From an uncultured Roseovarius sp. (GTDB lineage Bacteria; Pseudomonadota; Alphaproteobacteria; Rhodobacterales; Rhodobacteraceae): a stretch of DNA of 64,000 bases. The position numbers were made by a program, and so were the translations under genes. Below are positions 7,983 to 17,128 of this stretch, piece after piece; positions within the stretch are counted from its first letter, which is position 1, and each line of letters begins with the position of its first letter. The stretch spans positions 238,366 to 302,365 of the forward strand of contig OX638333.1 in NCBI GenBank assembly GCA_951812895.1. The letters run 5' to 3'. Below the pieces are notes generated by a model, which was not told the origin of the DNA, did no database searches, and saw nothing but the letters and a program-made list of their open reading frames with translations.

Positions 7983-8714
7983 ATGAAAACTGACCCAAAA
8001 TCCAAGGCCGATCTGTCCGCGCAAATCGCCAAAGCGATCCGCGACGCGATCATCGAGGGCCGCATGATCGTGGACGAACGCCTGCCGTCCGAAGCTGAGC
8101 TGTCTGAGCAGTTCAACGTATCCCGTCCAACCGTGCGCGAAGCCCTTAAAAGACTGGCCGCTCAGTCCCTGATCCGGACACAGCGTGGCGCCTTTGGCGG
8201 GGCGTTCGTCAATCGCCTGTCCTACGAAGAAGCTTACGGCCAGCACATCACCACCTCGACGCTTTTGCTCAGCATGAACGGCGTCAATTTTGATGTCGCC
8301 TGCGAGGCGCGATACGCACTGGAACGGGCCTGCACACCAATGGCCGCCGCACGCCGCGACCCGGACCACCTGGCCACGATGCGTGCCGAGATTCACCGGC
8401 AGGCACAGCCGGGTTTAAGCGACGAAGGCTTTTGCGCCTCAGATGTCACGTTTCACCGCGCATTGGTCGATGCGGCGGGAAACCCTGTGCTCAGCTACCA
8501 ACTGGCTGGCGCGGTTGAGGCGATGCAACCCCTGATGAATATGATAACCTTCACTGCTCGCTCGCGCGGTGAGATCGTCACCCTGCACACCCGCATCGCC
8601 GACGCGATTGAGGCGCGTGATGCAGACGCAGCAGAGATTGCCTTGCGTGAGCTGGAAACTTACACATTGCATCTGGGACGTGACGTCATGGCCGCACGGG
8701 CGCAAAACTCCTGA
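7983..8714 (+). CDS. GntR-family (FadR/FCD) transcriptional regulator
   Basis: A 243-residue repressor with an N-terminal winged helix (about residues 10-70: GRMIVDERLPSEAELSEQF, then VSRPTVREALKRL) and a C-terminal FCD effector domain with DVTFHRALVDAAGNPVL and a later HTRIADAIEARD. FCD domains bind small carboxylates through metal-bound His. It is divergent from the DUF2182-DUF1326-dinB-dmdA-acuI run and shares its dyad operator, so it is the likely regulator of the DMSP genes. There is no Shine-Dalgarno sequence before the ATG because the operator abuts it, so the mRNA may be leaderless. Confidence 0.9.
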   Translation: MKTDPKSKADLSAQIAKAIRDAIIEGRMIVDERLPSEAELSEQFNVSRPTVREALKRLAAQSLIRTQRGAFGGAFVNRLSYEEAYGQHITTSTLLLSMNGVNFDVACEARYALERACTPMAAARRDPDHLATMRAEIHRQAQPGLSDEGFCASDVTFHRALVDAAGNPVLSYQLAGAVEAMQPLMNMITFTARSRGEIVTLHTRIADAIEARDADAAEIALRELETYTLHLGRDVMAARAQNS

Positions 8715-8976
8715 TCTTTGCACCTTCTGGCTATTCACGCTATTCAGAGATGGGTTCAGATCGTCAATGACAAAGCGGAGATACATCGCTTTACCATCCC
8801 TCCAAAATTGCGGAAAGGTGTGTACGCTCACCCGCCTGTTCACCCCGTAGAAAACCCGATGGAGCTTATTAAGCTCTCGATAAAGAGCGGGAGCGAGAGG
8901 AAAGAAACCAACGGGTTGGATTGAAGAAAATTGGACGGGGCTGATGACAGCTCTGACCCAATTTCAGATTCTTACT

Positions 8977-9788
8977 TTATGCCGGCTTGACGCCGGAGAC
9001 GACAAAACTTGGCATCGGTACAGCTAATTCCCCGTCCGATTCAAATTGGGTGATTGCGTCTGCAACATCTGTCTGAATTGCATTGCAAATTTCGTTTGTC
9101 TGTTGGTCCATTATAATTGGGGTGCGCACACTGAATTGAAGAAATTCCTCCCAAAAGCCATCGGCAGAATTCGCGCAGAAGACAGAGGGTACAGGGCTCA
9201 CTTCTACATCTATGAATCCGGCTTCCGCAAGTTTCTCTCGGCAAACATCGTGATCAGAATATGCAAAGGCATCAGGTGATGGAGGAACTTTGTTCATGTC
9301 AGCGTGCTTCATTATCGCGCCAAAGACGCAAGAGAAAAGCGGTGAGTCTTTTGGTGCCGACCATTGGCTAAAGGCATAACGTCCACCGGGTCGCAGAACT
9401 CGAAATGCTTCTCTGAACGCAAGTAAAGGGTCGGTAAATGGAACACACCAAAATTGCAAACGACCGCATCATAAGAAGCATCCGGGTCTTCGAGCGCCAA
9501 TGCATCACCTTCTTGAAAAGTCAGACGAGGAAAGCGTTGCCGAGCAATTCTTACCATGCCTGGTGCGAAGTCAATTCCCTTTGCAGTGGCGCCAATTGCG
9601 TCCGCCGCCCCAGCCGCAAAACCGGGGCCTGAACAAATGTCGAGAATGCTAAGACCAACTCGCGCTCGCACTCCTGAAAGCAACGCTGGTATAGTTTGTG
9701 TTGTAACACGAGCGGTGAGCCCTTCATAAACCTCTGCGCGCTGGTCCCACCCTTCGAGCTCCTGCGTCCTGAATTCTGCAAAAGACAT
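8977..9788 (-). pseudogene. SAM-dependent class I methyltransferase, frameshifted
   Basis: Two overlapping minus-strand frames form one methyltransferase. The first (9788 down to about 9434) has the SAM motif LDICSGPGFAAG, then GIDFAPGMVRIA and AVVCNFGVFHLP. The second continues with DPLLAFREAFRVLRPGGRYAFSQW down to 8977. The join is at 9431-9434, where CCGAC would need one more base (as CCGGAC) to stay in frame. A single-base deletion therefore splits a roughly 270-codon UbiE-like gene. It could be a recent pseudogene or a sequencing error. The substrate cannot be told. Confidence 0.75.
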
Positions 9789-10074
9789 TCACTCCTCCGT
9801 TTTAGTTTCGACCTTCATCGTCAGGATCGACGATCCCTCCCATGATTGAAGGAAGGTTAGCACGGATCCTTTAGGGCATCGAATGACGGCTTCGCCCACT
9901 GTGTTGCCAATAGCAGTTTAAATAGAAACCTCTTAGACAAACCAAAGCCTTGTAGGCTTCAATCGTTGTTTATCTAAACTCGGTGTAAGACTCTCAACCG
10001 AAACACAGGTTTCTTTACCCCACCAACTTGTCTAGCTTTCGCCTGTGAACAAAATTTCCGGGAATGAGGCTGAC

Positions 10075-11739
10075 ATGGACACGTATTATGATCTTGGCGC
10101 ACACACCTTTCCAGTCACAACCAGCTCAGAAGACGCTCAGCTGTGGTTTGACCGTGGCCTGATCTGGACATTTGCTTACAACCATGAAGAGGCCATCGCC
10201 TGTTTTGAAAAAGCGATAGAGGCCGATCCCAATTGCGCGATGGCATATTGGGGTCTCGGGTATGCGGCGGGACCCAATTACAACATGCCGTGGCACCTCT
10301 TTGATAAGAAAAACCGCTTAAAGGCGCTCACCACCGGGTTTGACGCCGCCAACTCGGCCATGGACAGGATCGGGGGCACCAAAGATTGGGAGGCCGCGCT
10401 GATCAAAGCGCTCGCCGCGCGCTATCCCCAACAGGAACTGATCGATGACATGTCGGTTTGGAACGACGACTTCGCCGATGCGATGCGCGAAGCTTTCAAT
10501 CAGCACCCTGACAATCCGGAAGTGCGCACTATCTTTGCCGAGGCCCTGTTGAACCGGACCCCCTGGCTCATGTGGGATCTGAAAACAGGCCAACCCGCCG
10601 AAGGCGCCTCGACCCAGGAATGCCGCGATGTTCTGGAATATGCGCTGGACAACATTCCCACCACCATGACCCATCCGGGCCTCCTGCACCTTTACGTGCA
10701 CCTGATGGAGATGTCGCCCTTTCCGGAAAAAGCACTCAAGGCCGGCGATGCTCTGCGCACGTTGGTACCGGATGCTGGTCACCTGATCCACATGCCCACA
10801 CATATTGATGTGCTCTGCGGTCAATATCGCGATGTTGTCTTCTGGAATGAACAGGCGGTTCTTGCAGATGTGAAATACTGGGAGCGAAACGGCCCGTTCA
10901 ACATCTATTCCGGCTATCGTCTGCATAATTATCACTTCGTCATCTATGGCGCCCTGTTTCTGGGCCAGTTTGAACCAGCCATGGCCGCCGTCAGGGGGGC
11001 CGCCGAAACCGTACCAGATGAAATGCTGCGCATCGAAAGCCCGCCCATGGCGGATTATTTTGAAAGCTATCTCAGCTTTGAGCCGCACGTTCTGGTGCGC
11101 TTTGGGAAATGGCATGAAGCAACACAATTGACCCTGCCCGACGATACAGGGCTCTTTTGCACGCTCACAGCGCATGTGCATTACGCACGCGGCGTAGCCC
11201 ATGCTGCTTTGGGAGATGTTGAGAAAGCTAAGGCGGAAGAACAGGAGTTTCTTGATGCAAAGGCGCGTGTGCCGAAATCCCGGCGTTTGCACAACAACCG
11301 GGTGATCGACCTGCTGGACATCGCCGCCGAAATGCTGCGGGGTGAAATCCTCTATCGCGAAGGCGCGTTCGAAGAGGCATTTGCAGCGCTCCGTCGGTCC
11401 GTGGCGCTCGACGACGCTCTGCCCTATGACGAACCCTGGGGCTGGATGCAGCCCGCACGCCACGCCCTAGGTGCACTGCTTTACGAACAAAAGCACCTCG
11501 CCGAGGCCGAAGCCGTGTTCCGCGAAGATCTAGGTCTGGGCGGCACCCTCAGCCGGGCAACCATCCATCCTGACAATGTCTGGAGCCTCAAGGGCCTGCA
11601 CGATTGTCTTGAGGCGCGCGGAGAGGCAACGGAAATCCTACAGATCCGGCAAAAACTCGACATCGCCAATGCACGGGCTGACGCACGGGTCAAAGCATCC
11701 TGCTTTTGCGCTCAGGCGACTCTTGCGGCTTCCGAGTGA
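10075..11739 (+). CDS. Tetratricopeptide-repeat protein
   Basis: A soluble 554-residue protein with no signal peptide. TPR-like helices are clear near the start (SSEDAQLWFDRGLIWTFAYN, then HEEAIACFEKAIEADPNCA) and near the C-terminus (a FEEAFAALRRSV-type repeat followed by LAEAEAVFREDL). The middle contains HPGLLHLYVHLMEMS and HMPTHIDVLCGQYRD, a His-rich segment seen in a conserved bacterial TPR family of unknown role. I chose the ATG at 10075, with TGAGG 5' of it, over 10045. It stands alone between a pseudogene and the convergent Trm112-like gene. Confidence 0.8.
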   Translation: MDTYYDLGAHTFPVTTSSEDAQLWFDRGLIWTFAYNHEEAIACFEKAIEADPNCAMAYWGLGYAAGPNYNMPWHLFDKKNRLKALTTGFDAANSAMDRIGGTKDWEAALIKALAARYPQQELIDDMSVWNDDFADAMREAFNQHPDNPEVRTIFAEALLNRTPWLMWDLKTGQPAEGASTQECRDVLEYALDNIPTTMTHPGLLHLYVHLMEMSPFPEKALKAGDALRTLVPDAGHLIHMPTHIDVLCGQYRDVVFWNEQAVLADVKYWERNGPFNIYSGYRLHNYHFVIYGALFLGQFEPAMAAVRGAAETVPDEMLRIESPPMADYFESYLSFEPHVLVRFGKWHEATQLTLPDDTGLFCTLTAHVHYARGVAHAALGDVEKAKAEEQEFLDAKARVPKSRRLHNNRVIDLLDIAAEMLRGEILYREGAFEEAFAALRRSVALDDALPYDEPWGWMQPARHALGALLYEQKHLAEAEAVFREDLGLGGTLSRATIHPDNVWSLKGLHDCLEARGEATEILQIRQKLDIANARADARVKASCFCAQATLAASE

Positions 11740-11804
11740 ATTATTCGCTATATCTCGCAGGGAGGGTTAAACCAATCTTGTGGAAATCCAGAACCAGCCC
11801 GCGT

Positions 11805-11996
11805 CTAATCCAGCTTTCGAGCCTCATCAAACAGCAACACCGGAATGCCCCCGCGAATTGGATAAGCCAGACCTGCGCCTTCGCTGATCAGCTCCTGCGC
11901 CTCGGCATCATAACGCAGCACACGATGAGTTTGCGGGCACACCAGCGCCTCTAACATGCGGCGGTCAAATTGAGGAGAAGCCGGCCCATCGCTCAT
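11805..11996 (-). CDS. Trm112-like small protein
   Basis: A 63-residue Trm112/YcaR-type protein. It has the family pattern [19 protein letters not shown], then [21 protein letters not shown]. Bacterial members usually have a zinc-ribbon remnant, and here only one Cys (in VCPQTH) remains. Homologues of Trm112 activate methyltransferases. Its ATG overlaps the stop of the Lon-N gene as ATGA, so it is the last gene of that operon. Confidence 0.85.
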   Translation of the reverse strand: MSDGPASPQFDRRMLEALVCPQTHRVLRYDAEAQELISEGAGLAYPIRGGIPVLLFDEARKLD

Positions 11997-12640
11997 TGCA
12001 TGATATCCTTTTCATCCCCGCGGCGCAGAGCAAATTCGATCAATGTCACCAATGTCTCACGCCGCGTACTCAGCGAAGGCGCCTCTAACAGCGCCTGTTT
12101 GTCTTCCGGCTCAAACCCTAAAAGCATTGACAGCGAATTGATCAACAGCTCGTCATCGGCATCTTTCAACGTGTCCCAATCAGTCTGCAACTCACGTGAC
12201 TGAAAATATCGCGCCAGCAGCTCCATAAAGGCTGGCCTGTTAAATCGGGCATCCACGTCCATCGGACCTAGATCGCGATCGAACCCGTCCCAGCTGACCT
12301 GCGCCCGTCGATAGGGTTGAAACCCTTCGATTTCCTCACTGATCCGGTATCGCGACACACCACTCAGCGTGACCATGTACCGCCCGTCTTCGGTTTCAGA
12401 AAACTGCGTCACCCGACCGGCGCACCCAATCGTGTGCAACCCTGTACAGCCTTCACGGCCCGGGGCCGGATTGGGTTGGATCATCCCGATCAAACGCTGC
12501 GGCGTTTTCAGAACATCCTCGAACATGGCAAGGTAACGGGGCTCAAACAAATGCAATGGCAAACGCGAGCGCGGCAGCAAAAGAGCACCCGGCAACGGAA
12601 AGACCGGGATCACATCGGGCAGATCGGCCGGATTGAACAT
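11993..12640 (-). CDS. LON peptidase substrate-binding-domain protein
   Basis: A stand-alone Lon N-terminal domain of 215 residues, without the ATPase or protease domains. Typical motifs are [30 protein letters not shown] and the [13 protein letters not shown] turn. It probably binds unfolded proteins, but its role is unproven. It lies between the thioredoxin/TPR gene and the Trm112-like gene, an order common in Rhodobacteraceae. Confidence 0.9.
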   Translation of the reverse strand: MFNPADLPDVIPVFPLPGALLLPRSRLPLHLFEPRYLAMFEDVLKTPQRLIGMIQPNPAPGREGCTGLHTIGCAGRVTQFSETEDGRYMVTLSGVSRYRISEEIEGFQPYRRAQVSWDGFDRDLGPMDVDARFNRPAFMELLARYFQSRELQTDWDTLKDADDELLINSLSMLLGFEPEDKQALLEAPSLSTRRETLVTLIEFALRRGDEKDIMQ

Positions 12641-12667
12641 ATCTGTAATGCTAGCCTGTTTCTGCGC

Positions 12668-13579
12668 TCAGGCAAATATCATTGAGCTCAGCTTGCGCCG
12701 CCCGTTCAAAACTACCGGGTCATTGGCCTTAAGCGCATCAAATATGGTAAAGAGCTGCTGCTTGGCGGCATCTTCATTCCATTCTCTGTCGCGCCGGAAC
12801 AGTTCCAGCAATTCGTCAACGGCTTCCTGGGTCTGATTATTCGCATGCAGTGCCTGAGCCAGATCAAACCGAGACTGGTGATCGTCCGGGTTCGCCTCAA
12901 CTGCTGCCTTCAGCTCACCAACAGGCCCAGCATCGGCCGCCTGTCTTGCAAGGGCGATCTGCGCATGCACCGCTTCCAGCTCAGGCGCATCAGAAATTTC
13001 CGCCGGAGCACCGTTCAGGATCGCTTCGGCCTGATCGAGATCATCCATCGCGATATGTGCCTGAACCATCCCGGCATAGGCCCGCGCATTGGCCGGGTCT
13101 TCCTGCAGGATCGCGGCATAGGTCTGGGCCGCATCCGCTGCGGCACCTTCTTCAAGCATCTCGTCCGCGGCAGCAAGCGCATCATCTAAGCCCCCGCTCG
13201 AATCGCCCCCCGCAGCCTCGATCGTGCGGGTGACAAAGGCCGCGATATCAGAGGGCGCCACAGCCCCCTGAAACCCATCTATCGGCTGACCCTTCCAAAA
13301 AGCAAAGACCGTCGGGATAGACTGAACCTGCAATTGGCCGGCTATCATCTGGTTCTCATCAACATTAACTTTGGCCATCCTGACCGCGCCCTTGGCGTTG
13401 TTCACAGCTGCTTCCAGTGCAGGGCCCAGTGTTTTGCAGGGGCCACACCAGGGCGCCCAGAAATCAACGATCACCGGAACGGTCTGAGACATCTCAACCA
13501 CTTCGGCCATAAAATTGGCCTCAGTAACATCCTTGATCAGGTCCGCATTATTTGGGGTTTGGCCGCCGAGTTCGAGCAT
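12668..13579 (-). CDS. cnoX: Thioredoxin-TPR protein CnoX (YbbN) type
   Basis: CnoX is a chaperedoxin that protects proteins from hypochlorous acid damage and passes them to GroEL. The 303-residue protein has a thioredoxin domain (about residues 10-120) and four TPR-like helical repeats behind it (for example AAQTYAAILQEDPANARAY). The active site is a full WCGPC (Cys45, Cys48), whereas E. coli CnoX has lost one Cys, so this one should be redox-active. I chose the start at 13579 (MLELGG), because the longer frame to 13786 adds low-quality N-terminal sequence. Confidence 0.88.
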   Translation of the reverse strand: MLELGGQTPNNADLIKDVTEANFMAEVVEMSQTVPVIVDFWAPWCGPCKTLGPALEAAVNNAKGAVRMAKVNVDENQMIAGQLQVQSIPTVFAFWKGQPIDGFQGAVAPSDIAAFVTRTIEAAGGDSSGGLDDALAAADEMLEEGAAADAAQTYAAILQEDPANARAYAGMVQAHIAMDDLDQAEAILNGAPAEISDAPELEAVHAQIALARQAADAGPVGELKAAVEANPDDHQSRFDLAQALHANNQTQEAVDELLELFRRDREWNEDAAKQQLFTIFDALKANDPVVLNGRRKLSSMIFA

Positions 13580-13673
13580 GTGCGCACTCCGGATCGCTTG
13601 TGTTTGCTGTTCCAGGCTTACATGGCGCAGCGCGAGGCCACTTGCAAGGGGGCTAGGTGCCTTTGGTCGTGCG

Positions 13674-13967
13674 TCAGGGTGCCTTTGGCAGGGGCAGACA
13701 GCCGGGCATTCCAGCCGGCAACACGAACCAACCGCCCGCGCGATATAACGCCATGCCCATACCGGCGGTCTCGCCTCTGACCGCAATCCAACCCGATCCG
13801 GCCCCCGCCACCGCTATATCGACTGGAAGGCTCTCGACAAAATCCGCCCCCGGCAGAAACACAATCGCCCCTGGTGCCGCGTCACTGATCAACATGACCA
13901 GCGCAAGCGTGGCAATCCACCCCGCAAACACGCCCAACAGCGCCAGTATCCATCGCCTAATAGTCAT
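13674..13967 (-). CDS. Small membrane protein, unknown
   Basis: A 97-residue protein with an N-terminal hydrophobic segment (about residues 6-27, WILALLGVFAGWIATLALVM) and a Gly/Ala-rich remainder containing another weakly hydrophobic stretch. It may be a signal-anchored periplasmic protein. Its start overlaps the end of the upstream 351-codon gene by 11 bp, so the two are co-translated. No family was recognised. Confidence 0.6.
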   Translation of the reverse strand: MTIRRWILALLGVFAGWIATLALVMLISDAAPGAIVFLPGADFVESLPVDIAVAGAGSGWIAVRGETAGMGMALYRAGGWFVLPAGMPGCLPLPKAP

Positions 13968-15012
13968 GGATATGCTCGACCTGCACGGCACCGCCCTGCA
14001 TATCCCTCAGACGATCCGCCAATTCGGTGACTTTGACCAGCACCAGATGCCGTGTGTCACCATATCCCTGCCGCTCAAAACTAAAGATCGCGCCATCCAA
14101 CGCGTCTTGGTCAGAAATCGCGGTGAAAAGAATATCGTCGTTCCCTGCAATCTCGACAAAATCAGCCCCCCGCTTTGCCATCGAAAGCAGCAGATGGGTC
14201 AGTTCACGGTAACGCGGTGCTTCGATCACTACCCCTTCGTCACGTTCCGATATCACCTGTACACCATCAAATGCGGTCAACTCTCCGGCGCCCAGCCCTG
14301 TCACAACCATGCGCAACCGCAACTCATCCGCTCCCACCTGTGCAACGGCCTGTTCGATGACTTGCGCATAGGCGGCCTTCACCCGGTATTCCAACCCAAG
14401 GGCAAACCGCCGCTCCCGATCCCGCAACGCGCTGGTGGCATTGGTCACCAGATCCTCTGCATCCGAGGTGAAATCCCATTTATACCAAGGCACTTGCTGC
14501 AAAAACGCGGCATAGCTGCGCGCCTGATCCGCAGACAGATTATCCAAAATCGTCCGCTCTTTCCCACGCGACACCGCCACGATGCGACCAACAGATTCCT
14601 CATACGCCGCTTTGGCCAGCAATTCGGCGGTAAAACTCACGCCAATAACGTACACCATCTGCTTGGTTTCCCAAGTGAACCCGCCATGGTCTGCGGATGC
14701 CTCGCTCAGCTCACATAGCGAAGACCAAAACCCGCCAATGGCCTGAAAATACCCAAAATCATGCGGGTCACCTGCCGATATGACCTGTGCATAATCATCA
14801 TAGGCATGCACAATGTGCCATTCCGGATAGGTCAGTAAGGTCCGCGCTTCCGGGCGGTGATCTTCCGGCGGTAAAATTGCCGGGTAATCCATCGCTGAAA
14901 CCGTACCCCGACAGGCCAGCTCGTTATAGCCAACAGGTGCCAGCAACCCCAAAGCCAGCAACACGACCAGCAGCACCAGCCGCTTGAGATATCGCCAAAT
15001 AGTCTTCATCAT
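13957..15012 (-). CDS. Conserved hypothetical membrane-anchored protein
   Basis: A 351-residue protein with one N-terminal membrane segment (about residues 9-30, rich in L/V) followed by a long soluble domain, most likely periplasmic. Distinct stretches are LLTYPEWHIVHAYDDYA and FGYFQAIGGFWSSLCE near residues 58-100, and YAAFLQQVPWYKWDF near residue 165. I know no function. It is in a minus-strand group with an FAD oxidoreductase and two small membrane proteins, suggesting a shared membrane or cell-envelope oxidation role, but this is inference. Confidence 0.7.
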   Translation of the reverse strand: MMKTIWRYLKRLVLLVVLLALGLLAPVGYNELACRGTVSAMDYPAILPPEDHRPEARTLLTYPEWHIVHAYDDYAQVISAGDPHDFGYFQAIGGFWSSLCELSEASADHGGFTWETKQMVYVIGVSFTAELLAKAAYEESVGRIVAVSRGKERTILDNLSADQARSYAAFLQQVPWYKWDFTSDAEDLVTNATSALRDRERRFALGLEYRVKAAYAQVIEQAVAQVGADELRLRMVVTGLGAGELTAFDGVQVISERDEGVVIEAPRYRELTHLLLSMAKRGADFVEIAGNDDILFTAISDQDALDGAIFSFERQGYGDTRHLVLVKVTELADRLRDMQGGAVQVEHIHDY

Positions 15013-15084
15013 GCCCGATCCGTCAGCCTAAAATTCCACAGCAGAAAATTGAGTAATTTACGAACAATGAAAGACACGCACGTA

Positions 15085-15125
15085 CCTTCATCTTGCTGAA
15101 AATTCTCCCGCCGGAGGCCCAAATC
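15085..15125 (-). repeat. Intergenic GC-stem/AATTTTCAGCAAG element, copy B
   Basis: On the minus strand a CCTCCGGCGGGAG stem is followed by AATTTTCAGCAAGATGAAG. This matches the design of copy A at 4646-4690. Both copies lie between two co-directional genes, so they may tune expression within operons. Confidence 0.5.
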
Positions 15126-15145
15126 CCTGTTGGCGCAGAACACAT

Positions 15146-15550
15146 TCACCGCCGGCCCAACCGCAGCCCGGCCCAAAGCGCGAAACCGCCAATCGCCACA
15201 TGCGGAAGATTGGCCAGTACCCGGAACATGGTAAAGCTCAGCCCCGCCGACGGGTTGGTGAATATTCCAAAGTCAAGATAGCCATAGCCGGTGAAAAACC
15301 CGAACACGCCATCCCCCAGATAAAGCGCTCCAAACAAGACAAGGAAAATCTTCGCCGCCCGGTGCCCGGCAATCGCGGCCCCCAACGCCCAAAGTGCAGA
15401 AACCAGATGCAGGGCGTCATCAAACGGATCAAGCGCGAATATCCCGAATGCCAGCCCCTCTTCATCCGTAAGACCCGGAATGTAGTTCAGAGCCGCTGCA
15501 ATCATCAGCGCCACAAAATACCCCACGGCTATCAGTCTTATAATGCTCAT
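15146..15550 (-). CDS. DUF4383-like small integral membrane protein
   Basis: A 134-residue protein with four hydrophobic segments. It begins MSIIRLIAVGYFVALM and has the feature DALHLVSALWALGAAIAG, characteristic of the DUF4383 type, then FLVLFGALYLGDGVFGFF. The start at 15548-15550 overlaps the stop of the FAD oxidoreductase as ATGA. Function unknown. Confidence 0.65.
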   Translation of the reverse strand: MSIIRLIAVGYFVALMIAAALNYIPGLTDEEGLAFGIFALDPFDDALHLVSALWALGAAIAGHRAAKIFLVLFGALYLGDGVFGFFTGYGYLDFGIFTNPSAGLSFTMFRVLANLPHVAIGGFALWAGLRLGRR

Positions 15551-17034
15551 AACGTCCCCAGATAACTGTCCCAAAGATTGTTGCGAAATACGAGCCGCGG
15601 ATCGAGCGTGCGCTTCTCCGCCGCAAATTCCGCCGCCCGCGGATAGGCACGCACCATCTGTGCCACGCGCGCATGCGGCCGGTAGGGCAGGTAATATGTC
15701 CCGCCGATCCCGATGATCCCATCGATCAGCGCACGGGTCATGCGCGCCATGTCGGCCTCGGCCCGGGCCGTCATCTCCTGACTGAGCGACAAAACCGCCG
15801 CGATCCTCGGCACCGGGGCATAGGACAGCCAGCTATCGGGATCAGCATCGATAAACCGCAGCGTCACGTTCAGAAATTCCTGATAAGACCCCGGGATCAC
15901 CCGGCGGCACACCTCGACAAAATCCGCAAACCTGTCCGGGCTGACAAAATACTCATGCAAAATATCCGTGCGGTCCGGATTGCGGTCATCCAGCGTTACA
16001 ACCGGCTCATTAATCAGCGAATTGCGCGTCACGCCCCCGCCGGACACCGCCGGGCCCAGATCGGTTTCGGTCCACCAGCGCAGGCGCTTCACCCGCTCAT
16101 TGCCCAGCTGCGCACGGTAGACGCGGCTTGCCAGCTTTGAGACGAGTCCGGAACCCTGTGCCGCGGGCAGATCGCTTTGATCCTCAGCCGCGCGATAGGT
16201 GATCATCAAGGCCTCTTCAAAGAAATGCGCCCGGTCCACATTCAAGCGGCCATAGGCCATTTTGACCGTTCCATCGCTCAACGCATCCACAAATTCTGTG
16301 CCAAACTGCCGGGATGGCATTTCCTTGAACTCAGGCACCAGACGTTTGTTCGCAGCAGTCTCTACCTCCATCCGCACAATCGCCCCGGTCAGGCCATAGC
16401 CCCCCATCGTCATGCCAAACAAATCCGGATTTTCTGATCGCGAACAGGTCACCAGCGACCCATCCGGCAAAACCATATCAAAACTACGCACCGTCGCACC
16501 CATCGGGCCGAGCCTTACCGGCCACCCATGTGCGTTGACACAGAATGTCGCGGCCACGCCAAAATCATTGTTGGATTGCATCACCTTCGGCCCCTGCCCC
16601 AGCGGGTCAAGCGCCGCGATCACCTGTGACCAGCGCGCACCGGCATGGACCTGCATCAGGCCTGCCGCCGTATCCGGTTCGATCCACCCGTTGTCATAGG
16701 TCAGGGCGTGACCATCCCGCGGAATGGCCTGCCCGCCCATCGAATGCCGCGCTGCACCTACATTGACGGGCCGACCTTCGGCAGCAGCCAAGCGGATTTC
16801 GCTGCGGATCGCGGATACCAGCGCCTCGCCCGGATCGTCCTTTAGAATTATATGCTTGTGAACCGGCGTCTCACTCAGCCCACTGGCATCGTTCAGTACA
16901 CCCTCGCCATTCCTGGGCTTGATCCAGGTCACGCCGTCGAGGTTGGGATTGTTGGGGCCATAGCGCCGCGTGGCCCAGCCACCCAGCAGGGCACCGCCCC
17001 CTAACAGCGCTGCACGCCTTGTCAAATTTCTCAT
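15547..17034 (-). CDS. FAD-linked oxidoreductase with Tat-type signal (PCMH/aldonolactone-oxidase type)
   Basis: A 495-residue flavoenzyme of the vanillyl-alcohol-oxidase superfamily. It begins with a Tat-like leader (NLTRRAALLGGGALLGG), so it is probably exported folded. The FAD-binding segment includes VNVGAARHSMGGQ near residue 95, where the His may carry FAD, and FGVAATFCVNAHGWPV. Further motifs are LPDGSLVTCSRSENPDLF and GGYGLTGAIVRMEVE. The C-terminus ends with DPRLVFRNNLWDSYL, as in sugar-lactone oxidases. The substrate is unknown. It is coupled to the downstream DUF4383-like gene. Confidence 0.85.
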   Translation of the reverse strand: MRNLTRRAALLGGGALLGGWATRRYGPNNPNLDGVTWIKPRNGEGVLNDASGLSETPVHKHIILKDDPGEALVSAIRSEIRLAAAEGRPVNVGAARHSMGGQAIPRDGHALTYDNGWIEPDTAAGLMQVHAGARWSQVIAALDPLGQGPKVMQSNNDFGVAATFCVNAHGWPVRLGPMGATVRSFDMVLPDGSLVTCSRSENPDLFGMTMGGYGLTGAIVRMEVETAANKRLVPEFKEMPSRQFGTEFVDALSDGTVKMAYGRLNVDRAHFFEEALMITYRAAEDQSDLPAAQGSGLVSKLASRVYRAQLGNERVKRLRWWTETDLGPAVSGGGVTRNSLINEPVVTLDDRNPDRTDILHEYFVSPDRFADFVEVCRRVIPGSYQEFLNVTLRFIDADPDSWLSYAPVPRIAAVLSLSQEMTARAEADMARMTRALIDGIIGIGGTYYLPYRPHARVAQMVRAYPRAAEFAAEKRTLDPRLVFRNNLWDSYLGTL

Positions 17035-17128
17035 GACACCTCCCTCACCACATCTCTAGCACAGATTTGATGATTTGGGGAGAATGCCAAGGTCAGGTAT
17101 CCCTGACTTTCCAGTCTAAATACCTGAT

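Noticed and set aside
10318-11463. Minus-strand ORF of 381 codons
   Set aside because: It is a shadow of the TPR gene on the plus strand and has no family features or ribosome site.
13657-14718. Plus-strand ORF of 353 codons
   Set aside because: It is antisense to the membrane-anchored hypothetical gene; composition is typical of a GC-rich shadow frame.
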